Assembly: GCA_017511535.1 (NCBI GenBank)
Contig: JAFWJS010000022.1
Location: 1 to 53,871, forward strand
Direction of reading: 5' to 3'
DNA: 53,871 nucleotides
From: Eubacterium sp.
GTDB taxonomy: Bacteria; Bacillota; Clostridia; Peptostreptococcales; Anaerovoracaceae
Shown here: one piece after another, positions 34,171 to 40,967 of the stretch
How positions within the stretch are numbered: position 1 is the first letter of the stretch
Layout: each line of letters opens with the position of its first letter
Translations under genes and position numbers: made by a program
Notes under the pieces: generated by a model
The model's input: the letters and a program-made list of their open reading frames with translations, nothing else
What the model was told of the DNA's origin: nothing
Databases searched by the model: none

Positions 34171-34200
34171 AGTTTAGCATCAAACTCTTAACGCTGTCAA
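34171..34200 (-). promoter_or_regulatory. Promoter of the ior operon
   Basis: A perfect TTGACA (minus strand, 34195-34200) and TAAACT (34171-34176) with an upstream TG (extended -10), 18-base spacer. The transcript would start near 34163, giving a leader of about 220 nt that includes the leader peptide and attenuator. Confidence 0.75.
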
Positions 34201-34222
34201 GAGAAAATGTTGGGCATCTCGC

Positions 34223-34286
34223 TGCCTGAAGCCAATTTTTTTAAAAATCCGGTTGCCTGATTACTTTTTTCTTGTGCTCAGGCAAC
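34223..34286. promoter_or_regulatory. TGCCTGA operator candidates between the divergent operons
   Basis: TGCCTGA occurs at 34223-34229 and 34254-34260, and its inverse TCAGGCA at 34278-34284. The latter two lie in a perfect 9-bp inverted repeat (GTTGCCTGA/TCAGGCAAC) with a 17-base spacer. The sites lie just upstream of the -35 box of the acyl-CoA ligase gene and upstream of the ior promoter, so one regulator could serve both. Confidence 0.5.
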
Positions 34287-34301
34287 GAGAACACAGAAGT
34301 C

Positions 34302-34330
34302 TTGATTTGTTCAGCAAATTACAGTAATAT
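34302..34330 (+). promoter_or_regulatory. Promoter of the divergent acyl-CoA ligase gene
   Basis: TTGATT (34302-34307) and TAATAT (34325-34330) separated by 17 bases, about 40 bases before the start codon. Confidence 0.65.
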
Positions 34331-34373
34331 TTAGTAGAATAAATCTATATTAATCTAAAGGAGGCAATTGAAG

Positions 34374-36008
34374 ATGCCTATTACAGACCTTTTGGAAAGG
34401 AACAGTAAATTATATGGACACGAAGTGGCGCTGGTCGAAATCGACCCGGCGGTAACGGAGCGTCAGAGGGTCACATGGAAAGAGTATGAGCTCGTGCAGC
34501 CGACTCGTACTGAGTTCTACCGCCGTGAGATCACCTGGTCGGTATTCGACGAGAAAGCGAACCGTGTTGCAAACCTTCTTCTTTCACTCGGTATACAGAG
34601 AGGCCAGAAGTGCGCGATCCTTCTGATGAACTGCCTGGAATGGCTGCCTATATATTTCGGCATCCTGAAGGCCGGAGCTATCGCGGTACCTCTGAACTTC
34701 CGCTACACTTCAGACGAGATAGAGTACTGCGTCAAGAAAGCTGACGCGGACATCCTCTTCTACGGTCCTGAATTCATCGGCCGCGTGGAGGATATAATCG
34801 ATCATCTTGATAAAGATCATCATCTGTTCTTCGTCGGCGATTCATGCCCGAGCTATGCGGATGACTATTACAGACAGGTATCCAACTGCTCAAGCATAGC
34901 GCCGAAGATCCTGATAGAAGATAAAGACAAGGCCGCGATATATTTCTCGTCCGGCACGACCGGAATGCCTAAGGCGATCCTGCATAATCACCTGGCGCTG
35001 ATGCAGTCCGCACAGATGGAAGCGATGCATCACGCGACTACCAAGAACGACGTGTTCCTCTGCATCCCGCCTTTGTATCACACAGGCGCGAAGATGCACT
35101 GGTTCGGCTCTCTGTACACGGGAAGCCGCGCGGTTCTTCTTAAGGGCAATTCTCCGTCGGCTATCATGAACGCAGTCTCCAACGAAGGCTGCACCATCGT
35201 CTGGCTGCTCGTACCATGGGCGCAGGACCTTCTGATCGCGCTGGACAGCGGCGAGATCAAGCTCGAGGATTACCGTACTTCACAGTGGCGCCTCATGCAT
35301 ATCGGAGCACAGCCGGTTCCGCCTAGCCTTATCCGCCACTGGTTCCAGTACTTCCCGAACCACCAGTACGATACCAACTACGGTCTGTCCGAGTCGACAG
35401 GTCCGGGATGCGTACATCTTGGCATGGAGAACGTGAACAAAGTCGGAGCGATCGGTATCCCCGGATATGGCTGGGAGACCAAGATCGTGGATGAGAACGG
35501 CAAGAAAGTCAAGCAGGGAGAGGTCGGCGAGCTCTGTGTCAAAGGCCCCGGCGTCATGCTTGAATACTACAAGGATCCTGAAGCCACGAAGGAAGTCCTC
35601 AAAAAGGGCTGGCTCTTCACCGGCGACATGGCACAGCAGGATGAAGACGGCTTCATCTTCCTGGTAGACCGTAAGAAGGACGTCATCATAAGCGGCGGCG
35701 AGAACCTGTATCCTGTACAGATCGAGGCGTTCATCAGCGCCATGCCTAAAGTACATGACGTTGCGGTCATCGGACTTCCTGACAAGCGTCTCGGCGAGAT
35801 CGCTACCGCGATCATCCAGATAAAGGACGGTATGGAATGCACTGAAGATGAGATCAATCAGTTCTGCCTGGACCTGCCAAGATACAAGAGACCTCGCAAG
35901 ATCATCTTCGCGGACGTTCCGCGTAACGCGACAGGAAAGATCGAGAAGCCGAAGCTCCGTGAGCGCTATGGCTCAAGCCGTATCGTAGAGATGGAGAACA
36001 AAGGCTGA
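34374..36008 (+). CDS. AMP-forming acyl-CoA ligase
   Basis: ANL-superfamily ligase of 544 residues, one domain pair. The P-loop is IYFSSGTTGMPKAILHNH, followed by YGLSESTGPGCVHLG, GWLFTGDMAQQDEDGFIFLVDRKKDVIISGGENLYPVQIE, and the catalytic lysine in NATGKIEKPKL near the C-terminus. All motifs appear intact. An unusual aromatic-rich stretch (about residues 30-50) precedes the first core motif. AAAGGAGG lies nine bases before ATG 34374; an in-frame TTG at 34368 is closer to the site. It is divergent from the ior operon, so an aryl or branched carboxylate is a reasonable substrate guess, not proven. Confidence 0.9.
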   Translation: MPITDLLERNSKLYGHEVALVEIDPAVTERQRVTWKEYELVQPTRTEFYRREITWSVFDEKANRVANLLLSLGIQRGQKCAILLMNCLEWLPIYFGILKAGAIAVPLNFRYTSDEIEYCVKKADADILFYGPEFIGRVEDIIDHLDKDHHLFFVGDSCPSYADDYYRQVSNCSSIAPKILIEDKDKAAIYFSSGTTGMPKAILHNHLALMQSAQMEAMHHATTKNDVFLCIPPLYHTGAKMHWFGSLYTGSRAVLLKGNSPSAIMNAVSNEGCTIVWLLVPWAQDLLIALDSGEIKLEDYRTSQWRLMHIGAQPVPPSLIRHWFQYFPNHQYDTNYGLSESTGPGCVHLGMENVNKVGAIGIPGYGWETKIVDENGKKVKQGEVGELCVKGPGVMLEYYKDPEATKEVLKKGWLFTGDMAQQDEDGFIFLVDRKKDVIISGGENLYPVQIEAFISAMPKVHDVAVIGLPDKRLGEIATAIIQIKDGMECTEDEINQFCLDLPRYKRPRKIIFADVPRNATGKIEKPKLRERYGSSRIVEMENKG

Positions 36009-36029
36009 TACAGCTTCTGAGAAGAAAAC

Positions 36030-36084
36030 AGGGCTGCTGCACAGAGTATTGACCAGTACTCTGTACAGCAGCCCTTTCTTTTAC
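36030..36084. terminator. Bidirectional terminator between acyl-CoA ligase and YccF genes
   Basis: AGGGCTGCTG...ACAGAGTA and TACTCTGT...CAGCAGCCCT form a nearly perfect 19-bp stem. The plus strand follows with TTCTTTTA, the minus strand with GTTTTCTTCT. It serves two convergent genes. Confidence 0.88.
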
Positions 36085-36110
36085 TGTAGCTTCTTTTTCT
36101 GCAGCTACCG

Positions 36111-36473
36111 CTATTGTTCTATATCCGCGCCGAACGGCATCAGCCAGAGCTTGGCGATCTTGACGAACTGTCCGGCAAACGGTATACCTATTATGCTTAT
36201 GCAGCACAGCACTGCCGCGATCAGATTCGCCGCCGCCATCTCGACACCGATGAAGATCAGCCAGATGATGTTGGCCAGCAGCGATACCGGCCCGCCGCCG
36301 TACTCTATATCCTTCTTGAACGGCATCATGGTGATCGACGCGAACTTGAAGCACTGCAGCCCGAACGGTATCCCGATCACCGTTATGCAGCAGACCACGC
36401 CTGCAAGAAACCATGCCAGCCCGTTAGCCCAGCCGCCGCATATGAACCATATTATATTACCCAGTGTTCTCAT
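36111..36473 (-). CDS. YccF-domain inner membrane protein
   Basis: A 120-residue membrane protein with the YccF repeat twice: GNIIWFICGGWANGLAWFLAG with CCITVIGIPFGLQCFKFA, then ANIIWLIFIGVEMAAANLIAA with CCISIIGIPFAGQFVKIA. Four hydrophobic segments are expected. Its function is unknown in all organisms to my knowledge. The length matches the family. It follows a 51-residue DUF1232-like gene by about 25 bases. Confidence 0.9.
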   Translation of the reverse strand: MRTLGNIIWFICGGWANGLAWFLAGVVCCITVIGIPFGLQCFKFASITMMPFKKDIEYGGGPVSLLANIIWLIFIGVEMAAANLIAAVLCCISIIGIPFAGQFVKIAKLWLMPFGADIEQ

Positions 36474-36498
36474 TTTATATCAGTCCTCTGTTACTATT

Positions 36499-36654
36499 TC
36501 AGTACTTTCTGCTTTTACTGTCAAGCGCTCTCGTACCGATGAATCCGAGCAGTGTGACGAGCAGATCGTCAACTGGCCCCGGCATCCCGTCCACAGGCGA
36601 CACCACGTAGAGCATGATGAGCGCTACCAGAAGTCCTTTAAGAGTCTTGTTCAT
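36499..36654 (-). CDS. Small DUF1232-like membrane protein
   Basis: A 51-residue ORF with the segment LYVVSPVDGMPGPVDDLLVTL. This is the core of the DUF1232 (YkvA-like) family, whose hallmark is a hydrophobic stretch followed by SP-hD-xhP and DD. AGGAGG lies eight bases before the ATG at 36654. It sits between a NERD-domain protein and a YccF protein on the same strand, 14 bases after the former. The family's function is unknown. Its small size makes it easy to miss. Confidence 0.8.
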   Translation of the reverse strand: MNKTLKGLLVALIMLYVVSPVDGMPGPVDDLLVTLLGFIGTRALDSKSRKY

Positions 36655-36668
36655 TATCTTTACCTCCT

Positions 36669-37562
36669 TCATGCAACTTCAGTACCAGGCCTCTTCAGGG
36701 GCCCTTTACCGATCAGATCCCTGATCTTCTTCAGAGCACTTTCACTCTTCCTGCCGGAGCATATGCTCACGAACCAGGAATACTCCTCTGCGATCCTGAC
36801 ACAGTCTACCGGACACGGGACCAGCTCAGGCCTTGTGCTCCGGCGCAGGATACCGCAGATCTCCTGCATCTCTTTTGATGAGATATGGCGTCTTCCGTCG
36901 CTGAATCCTCTTATGTCGCTCAGTACCGTGCTCAGACAGCTTACCGGGATCTTTCCGTACCGGTCTGTTATCCTGATCTTGTTGTCCGGTATGAGCAGGA
37001 TGCTGTAGTACGGCACATTCATATGGTCTTTCAGAACTGTTCTGAGCATCAGCTCTTTACAGTTGATCGTGCCGGCAAGGTCCTCTCCCTGCATGAACCC
37101 TTTCTCGTCCCAGACCGCATCCTGGCCGACATTCCTGACCTCGATCACGAACACCCCGTAAGGCGTAACGACTACAGAATCGATATCAGTATATTCATTT
37201 CCGTCCTGCAGCTCTACTCCGAACAGCGCCTCCATCTCCTCGCCCGGAAGGATCCTGCTGAGTACACGCCTCGCGCGTTCCTCTCCCGCGATCCTGCTCC
37301 ACCACGACGCTATCGTTTCGCTCGCTTTGTCGAGATCACACTTCAGGTCCCGGAACTTTCTGTCTGAAGCCATCCCATATGTATCGGCCACCGCCTGAAG
37401 GTCCTTCGTAAAATACTTCCTGTTCACAAGATCTTTATTGAATCTCGTTCTGAAGTCTCTTATTATCTCATCCTGGAACTCGCAGAGAAGCGCTGCGCCT
37501 TCCTCTCTTGTATACATCTTCCCGGGAACTGTTCCCTTACAATTGATATCAGCTTTCTTCAT
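36669..37562 (-). CDS. NERD-domain protein
   Basis: A 297-residue protein with a nuclease-related (NERD) domain: GEERARRVLSRILPGEEM, then the conserved TDIDSVVVTPYGVFVIEVRN (about 145-165), which resembles the restriction-endonuclease-like D-(E/D)xK core, although here EVRN replaces the usual ExK. The N-terminal 90 residues are helical and charged. There is no membrane segment or helicase domain. Function is unassigned; the altered core may mean it is not an active nuclease. It overlaps the preceding 56-codon gene by 14 bases. Confidence 0.78.
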   Translation of the reverse strand: MKKADINCKGTVPGKMYTREEGAALLCEFQDEIIRDFRTRFNKDLVNRKYFTKDLQAVADTYGMASDRKFRDLKCDLDKASETIASWWSRIAGEERARRVLSRILPGEEMEALFGVELQDGNEYTDIDSVVVTPYGVFVIEVRNVGQDAVWDEKGFMQGEDLAGTINCKELMLRTVLKDHMNVPYYSILLIPDNKIRITDRYGKIPVSCLSTVLSDIRGFSDGRRHISSKEMQEICGILRRSTRPELVPCPVDCVRIAEEYSWFVSICSGRKSESALKKIRDLIGKGPLKRPGTEVA

Positions 37563-37719
37563 TGTTACGTCCGCCTCCTTTCCTTATGTGCGACGAACCT
37601 GTTATATCCTTGTACTGTGTCTGCGTCTGATCCAGAAGCCCGAGCTGCTTTGCGTACTCCGGATCTCTTTCTGCTTCCTCGATCAGCCTGCACCTCATTA
37701 TCCTCTGCGCCGTGGTCAT
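37549..37719 (-). CDS. Small hypothetical protein overlapping the NERD gene
   Basis: A 56-residue charged protein starting MTTAQRIMRCRLIEEAERD and ending GRNNEES. GAGG lies seven bases before ATG 37719. Its 3' end overlaps the start of the NERD gene by 14 bases in another frame, and its last codons encode the AAGGAGG site used by that gene, typical of translational coupling. I recognise no family. The N-terminus is a likely amphipathic helix. Confidence 0.55.
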   Translation of the reverse strand: MTTAQRIMRCRLIEEAERDPEYAKQLGLLDQTQTQYKDITGSSHIRKGGGRNNEES

Positions 37720-37811
37720 TTCATTTCCTCATATCATTCTTTTCCTTTGTGTATATATAGTACAATGCGAAGCTGCCGGGATAAACTTCCGGGAGTGCGG
37801 AATATCTGTGC

Positions 37812-37858
37812 CTAATCCTTTTCCAAAGGAGAATTAGCCGGCTCGTGTATGTTATAAT
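37812..37858 (+). promoter_or_regulatory. Promoter/operator region of the XRE gene
   Basis: TGTTATAAT (extended -10 with a perfect TATAAT at 37853-37858) lies 80 bases before the gene. An imperfect inverted repeat, CTAATCCTTT and AAAGGAGAATTAG, at 37812-37837 overlaps the expected -35 zone and could be an autoregulatory site. Confidence 0.4.
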
Positions 37859-37940
37859 GTGTCATGGAGAACGGCTTTTGACGGCGTCCCTGCCTTAAGC
37901 CGCATCTCCGCCAGCGTATGAACACCGGAGGTATTCCGAT

Positions 37941-38477
37941 ATGGGGAAAAGATCCACGAGAGAAGATAAAAACGTCTATTTCAGGGCGCGTGAAGACGCC
38001 GGTCTTACGAGAGCTGAGGCAAGCGAGGCGACCAGCATCTCGGAGAGCCGCATAGAAAAAATCGAGCTGCAGAACTCAGTCCCGCACCCCGATGAAGTAA
38101 ACGCCATGGCAGAAGCCTACGGCTCGCCGTCCATATGTAATTATTACTGCTCGCACGACTGTGAGATCGGCCAGCATTATGTCCCGGAGATACAGACACG
38201 TCACCTGACACAGGCCGTACTCGAGATGCTCGCTTCACTGAACGACCTCGAGGAGCAGAAGAACCGCCTGATCGCCATAACTGCAGACGGCATCATCGAC
38301 GACAACGAGATCAAAGACCTTGCCAGGATCCAGAACGAACTCGACCGCATCTCAATGGCGATCGACAGCTTCAACCTCTGGGTCGACGATAAAACAGCGG
38401 CAGGCGTGATAGACAAGGATAAGCTGAGCGCAGCCCGCGCCGCAGCTAAAGAAAAGGGCCGCTCTTCAGATCTGTAG
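37941..38477 (+). CDS. XRE-type helix-turn-helix protein with Cys motif
   Basis: A 178-residue protein with an N-terminal HTH_3 domain (YFRAREDAGLTRAEASEATS, SESRIEKIE; about 12-60), then a short Cys/His patch (CNYYCSHDCEIG, about 68-80) that could bind metal, then a long helical region (LEEQKNRLIAITADG, about 95-175), probably a coiled coil. GGAGG precedes ATG 37941. Such proteins occur widely in Clostridia as uncharacterised regulators. It is a single-gene unit convergent with the HD-domain gene. Confidence 0.75.
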   Translation: MGKRSTREDKNVYFRAREDAGLTRAEASEATSISESRIEKIELQNSVPHPDEVNAMAEAYGSPSICNYYCSHDCEIGQHYVPEIQTRHLTQAVLEMLASLNDLEEQKNRLIAITADGIIDDNEIKDLARIQNELDRISMAIDSFNLWVDDKTAAGVIDKDKLSAARAAAKEKGRSSDL

Positions 38478-38509
38478 ACCGCTGTTCTGCAGACCACTAT
38501 CCGGCTGTA

Positions 38510-39022
38510 TCATTTATCTGTTTTCGCCTTACTGCGGTCCTTAGCCCTGTGCTTCGCGACTTCCTTTGCTTCACGCGACGCGCTCGCCTTGTCAGCGATC
38601 ATCACGACCCAGCCGGCGATATGATGCGGCGGGATCATGCATATAGGCCACATATGCCTGTGTATGGCGTTCTGCTGGACTTTGTTCGCGCTGTACTCTT
38701 TCGCAGCTATGAGCCGTCCTTCCACAGGATGAGTGAAAGCTTTGATATACGACGGCCTGGTAAAGACGTTGTCTTCCGTCATCCCGATGTCATGAAGCAG
38801 GCCGGCACGCACTACGTCCTCTTCATTTACATGCACCCCGTGCCTTGCGAGCCACCTCGCGATGATAAGAGAATACCCCGCGACCTCCAGGCTGTGGACC
38901 GCTATATTGTAGTCAACATGATGTCTTACATTCCAGGCTTTCTGGAATCTGTCTGAATGGATGATATCTCCGCCCAGACGGAGGATATCTTTTCTGATCT
39001 CTTCGTTGCCGTAATTTCTCAT
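38510..39022 (-). CDS. HD-domain phosphohydrolase
   Basis: A 170-residue metal-dependent HD phosphohydrolase. The pattern runs HHVDYNIAVHSLEVAGYSL (first His), AGLLHDIGMTED (the HD pair, about residue 75), FTHPVEGRLIA and VVMIADKASAS (last Asp). The substrate is unknown; relatives act on nucleotides or related phosphates. I chose ATG 39022, preceded by GGAGGG at eight bases. The longer frame would overlap the upstream nuclease gene. It is probably co-transcribed with that gene (31-base gap). The C-terminus is strongly basic. Confidence 0.82.
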   Translation of the reverse strand: MRNYGNEEIRKDILRLGGDIIHSDRFQKAWNVRHHVDYNIAVHSLEVAGYSLIIARWLARHGVHVNEEDVVRAGLLHDIGMTEDNVFTRPSYIKAFTHPVEGRLIAAKEYSANKVQQNAIHRHMWPICMIPPHHIAGWVVMIADKASASREAKEVAKHRAKDRSKAKTDK

Positions 39023-39053
39023 CTCAACACCCTCCAGAATATTTCCGGCCGTG

Positions 39054-40085
39054 TCACGGCTTACACATGCCGCACGGCACATATCCCGCTTCTATTGCTT
39101 CTTCGCGGCTCCCATAGAACCACGCTCTGTTATGTTCAAGTATCTCAGCCGCGCCTTTACAGTCTGTCCTGTGGAACCGCATCGTGTTGTTGTTAAGCAC
39201 ATACGTGACGCCTGACGGCACCTCGAGCGCGGGGACAGGATCATGGTCCTCAGCTTCCCGGCCGTTCCGGCTGCCGGCCTCAGTCTCAACATCGTTCTTC
39301 TCTGCCTCTGCAGTTTCCGGAAGCGTTTCCTTATCCAGCCTGTTCCTGCCGGTCCTGTAATCGATCTTCACCCCGGGCTGCACGTTGTAGCAGTACACAT
39401 TATATGATACCCCCTTACCGCCGTCTTCAAGCGAGTAAGCCTCGATCTCCACTCCGCGGGCTACGAGCTCTTTCCCCCTGAACAAAGGCGTAGCTCTGTA
39501 AAGCACGTGGTTCCCTGTGGACCTTACGTACTCCGCGGCCCGATTCTCGAACGGAAGCATGCCCTGTGTGTTCATATATCTCGTGCCTGTGATCAGGTTC
39601 CGTTCTTCCGCGTTCTGTCCTGTCAGCTGCCATCCGATCAGGTGACACCTGTTGTACAGATATCCGCCGTTATCTATGAAGTCATATTTATCCAGCTGCC
39701 ATCCGGAAGGCCGTATCATGCCGATGGACCCCCGCTCTCCTTCAGGCATCGTCTCCGGGCCTATACAGGCGACGGCGCTCCCGCACCTTCCGTATCTGTC
39801 CATCTCCGTAAATATCTCCGGCTCTTTCTCTTCACTTTCCGCCGCGGCGTTTTTCTCTGCCCACCTGATCTCGTCTTTATCAAAATCCGGCCTGTTTCCG
39901 TTTACTTCAATATACGGTTCCCCGCTCCATTCAGGCACCTCGTCCAGAACAACATAGTCCGAATTCTCTCCTGTCGCGGCAGATCTGATCAAAGAGCATC
40001 CTGCCAGAGAGGCTGCAATGATCAAAGCCAGCGCGCAGATGATATATTTATTTTTCACCGTCTGATTTTTCTTCCTCATGCTCAT
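39054..40085 (-). CDS. Lipoprotein DNA/RNA endonuclease with C-terminal Ada-like zinc domain
   Basis: Exported nuclease of 343 residues. A lipobox (ASLAGC) after a hydrophobic stretch predicts a lipid anchor. The central domain resembles the DNA-entry nuclease (EndA/NucA-like) beta-beta-alpha fold: MIRPSGWQLDKYDFIDNGG, LYNRCHLIGWQLTGQNAEER with the catalytic RCH segment, LITGTRYMNTQGMLPFEN. The C-terminal 50 residues (LNNNTMRFHRTDCKGAAEIL, then GYVPCGMCKP) match the Cys/His zinc pattern of the Ada-like metal-binding domain often appended to surface nucleases. It may serve DNA uptake or nutrient scavenging. ATG 40085 starts MSMRKKNQ. Confidence 0.86.
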   Translation of the reverse strand: MSMRKKNQTVKNKYIICALALIIAASLAGCSLIRSAATGENSDYVVLDEVPEWSGEPYIEVNGNRPDFDKDEIRWAEKNAAAESEEKEPEIFTEMDRYGRCGSAVACIGPETMPEGERGSIGMIRPSGWQLDKYDFIDNGGYLYNRCHLIGWQLTGQNAEERNLITGTRYMNTQGMLPFENRAAEYVRSTGNHVLYRATPLFRGKELVARGVEIEAYSLEDGGKGVSYNVYCYNVQPGVKIDYRTGRNRLDKETLPETAEAEKNDVETEAGSRNGREAEDHDPVPALEVPSGVTYVLNNNTMRFHRTDCKGAAEILEHNRAWFYGSREEAIEAGYVPCGMCKP

Positions 40086-40100
40086 ATTATACTACAGTGT

Positions 40101-40167
40101 AAAAAAGACGGTTCTGAAAAGCACACTCTCCGGAAAGAGATCCCGGAAATATGTTTTTCAGAACCGT
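40101..40167 (-). terminator. Terminator of the GNAT gene
   Basis: On the minus strand ACGGTTCTGAAAA and TTTTCAGAACCGT are a perfect 13-bp stem with a 34-base loop that itself folds, followed by CTTTTTTA. It separates the acetyltransferase and nuclease genes. Confidence 0.85.
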
Positions 40168-40210
40168 ATGTTAAACTGTGCGGTGATCCCGCCTGTAAAG
40201 GCGTGCTCTT

Positions 40211-40852
40211 CTAGTCCTGGATCTGGTCTTCTACGTCGTCAGCGTAGATGTAAAGCTCTACGTTGTCGACCGGCCCCAGCGACCCGTTGGAAGGACGGCT
40301 GTCGATCTGGTCCATCCCGCGGTGCACCCCGTAGAACTGATGATATGAGCACTCGTCTGAATGGAGATAGAACTTCTTCACGCCGTTCTTCTTCAGATAT
40401 CTGGCCATGTAATTGAACATGCCGCTCCCGACGCCCTGTCCGCGGTGCTCTTCGTCGTTTATGAAGAGCGCGACCTCGGCGCCGTATCCCTTACCTTCCA
40501 GGACTTCCTCAGACTCATTGAAAACTCTGTTCACGTTAGTCGAGTGTTTCAGATTATCAAGCCCGTCAGGGTCTTTTGCCATCTTCGCGACCGCTTTGGC
40601 CATTTTGAACAGATAGTCCTCATTCATCGGATGGCCGTCTTTGATATCGATCACGCATACTCCGACCGCCTTGCCGCCGTCGTCTGACACGAACGCCTTC
40701 GTCGCGTGGATCAGCTCATAGTAAAGCACCATGTCAGCATAGTGGATGGCTACTCCGGGCTTGGCCTTGACTTTCGGCCCGGCCCACATCTTCCAGATCA
40801 TATCCAGAAGCGCAGGTATATCTGATTCTCTCATTTCGCGGTACGTTATCAT
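40211..40852 (-). CDS. GNAT-family N-acetyltransferase
   Basis: A 213-residue acetyl-CoA-dependent acetyltransferase. The CoA-binding motif is DEEHRGQGVGSGMFNYMARYLKK (in two pieces: EEHRGQGVGSGMF, NYMARYLKK; about 125-150), preceded by the beta-4 strand VALFIN. The N-terminus is MITYREMRESDIPALLDMIWKMW. The acceptor is unknown. The gene has its own promoter at 40885-40913 and its own terminator, so it is monocistronic. Confidence 0.88.
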   Translation of the reverse strand: MITYREMRESDIPALLDMIWKMWAGPKVKAKPGVAIHYADMVLYYELIHATKAFVSDDGGKAVGVCVIDIKDGHPMNEDYLFKMAKAVAKMAKDPDGLDNLKHSTNVNRVFNESEEVLEGKGYGAEVALFINDEEHRGQGVGSGMFNYMARYLKKNGVKKFYLHSDECSYHQFYGVHRGMDQIDSRPSNGSLGPVDNVELYIYADDVEDQIQD

Positions 40853-40884
40853 CGTGTCTTCTCCGTAGTTCTTCTGCTAACTGG

Positions 40885-40913
40885 ATTATATACTTTTATC
40901 GGCGCGGCCGCAA
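40885..40913 (-). promoter_or_regulatory. Promoter of the GNAT gene
   Basis: TTGCGG (minus, 40908-40913) and a perfect TATAAT (40885-40890) with a 17-base spacer, about 30 bases before the start codon. Confidence 0.65.
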
Positions 40914-40967
40914 GATATGTAGTATAATATGATACAGAATGCATAACAGGCCGGAAAGGACAGTGCT

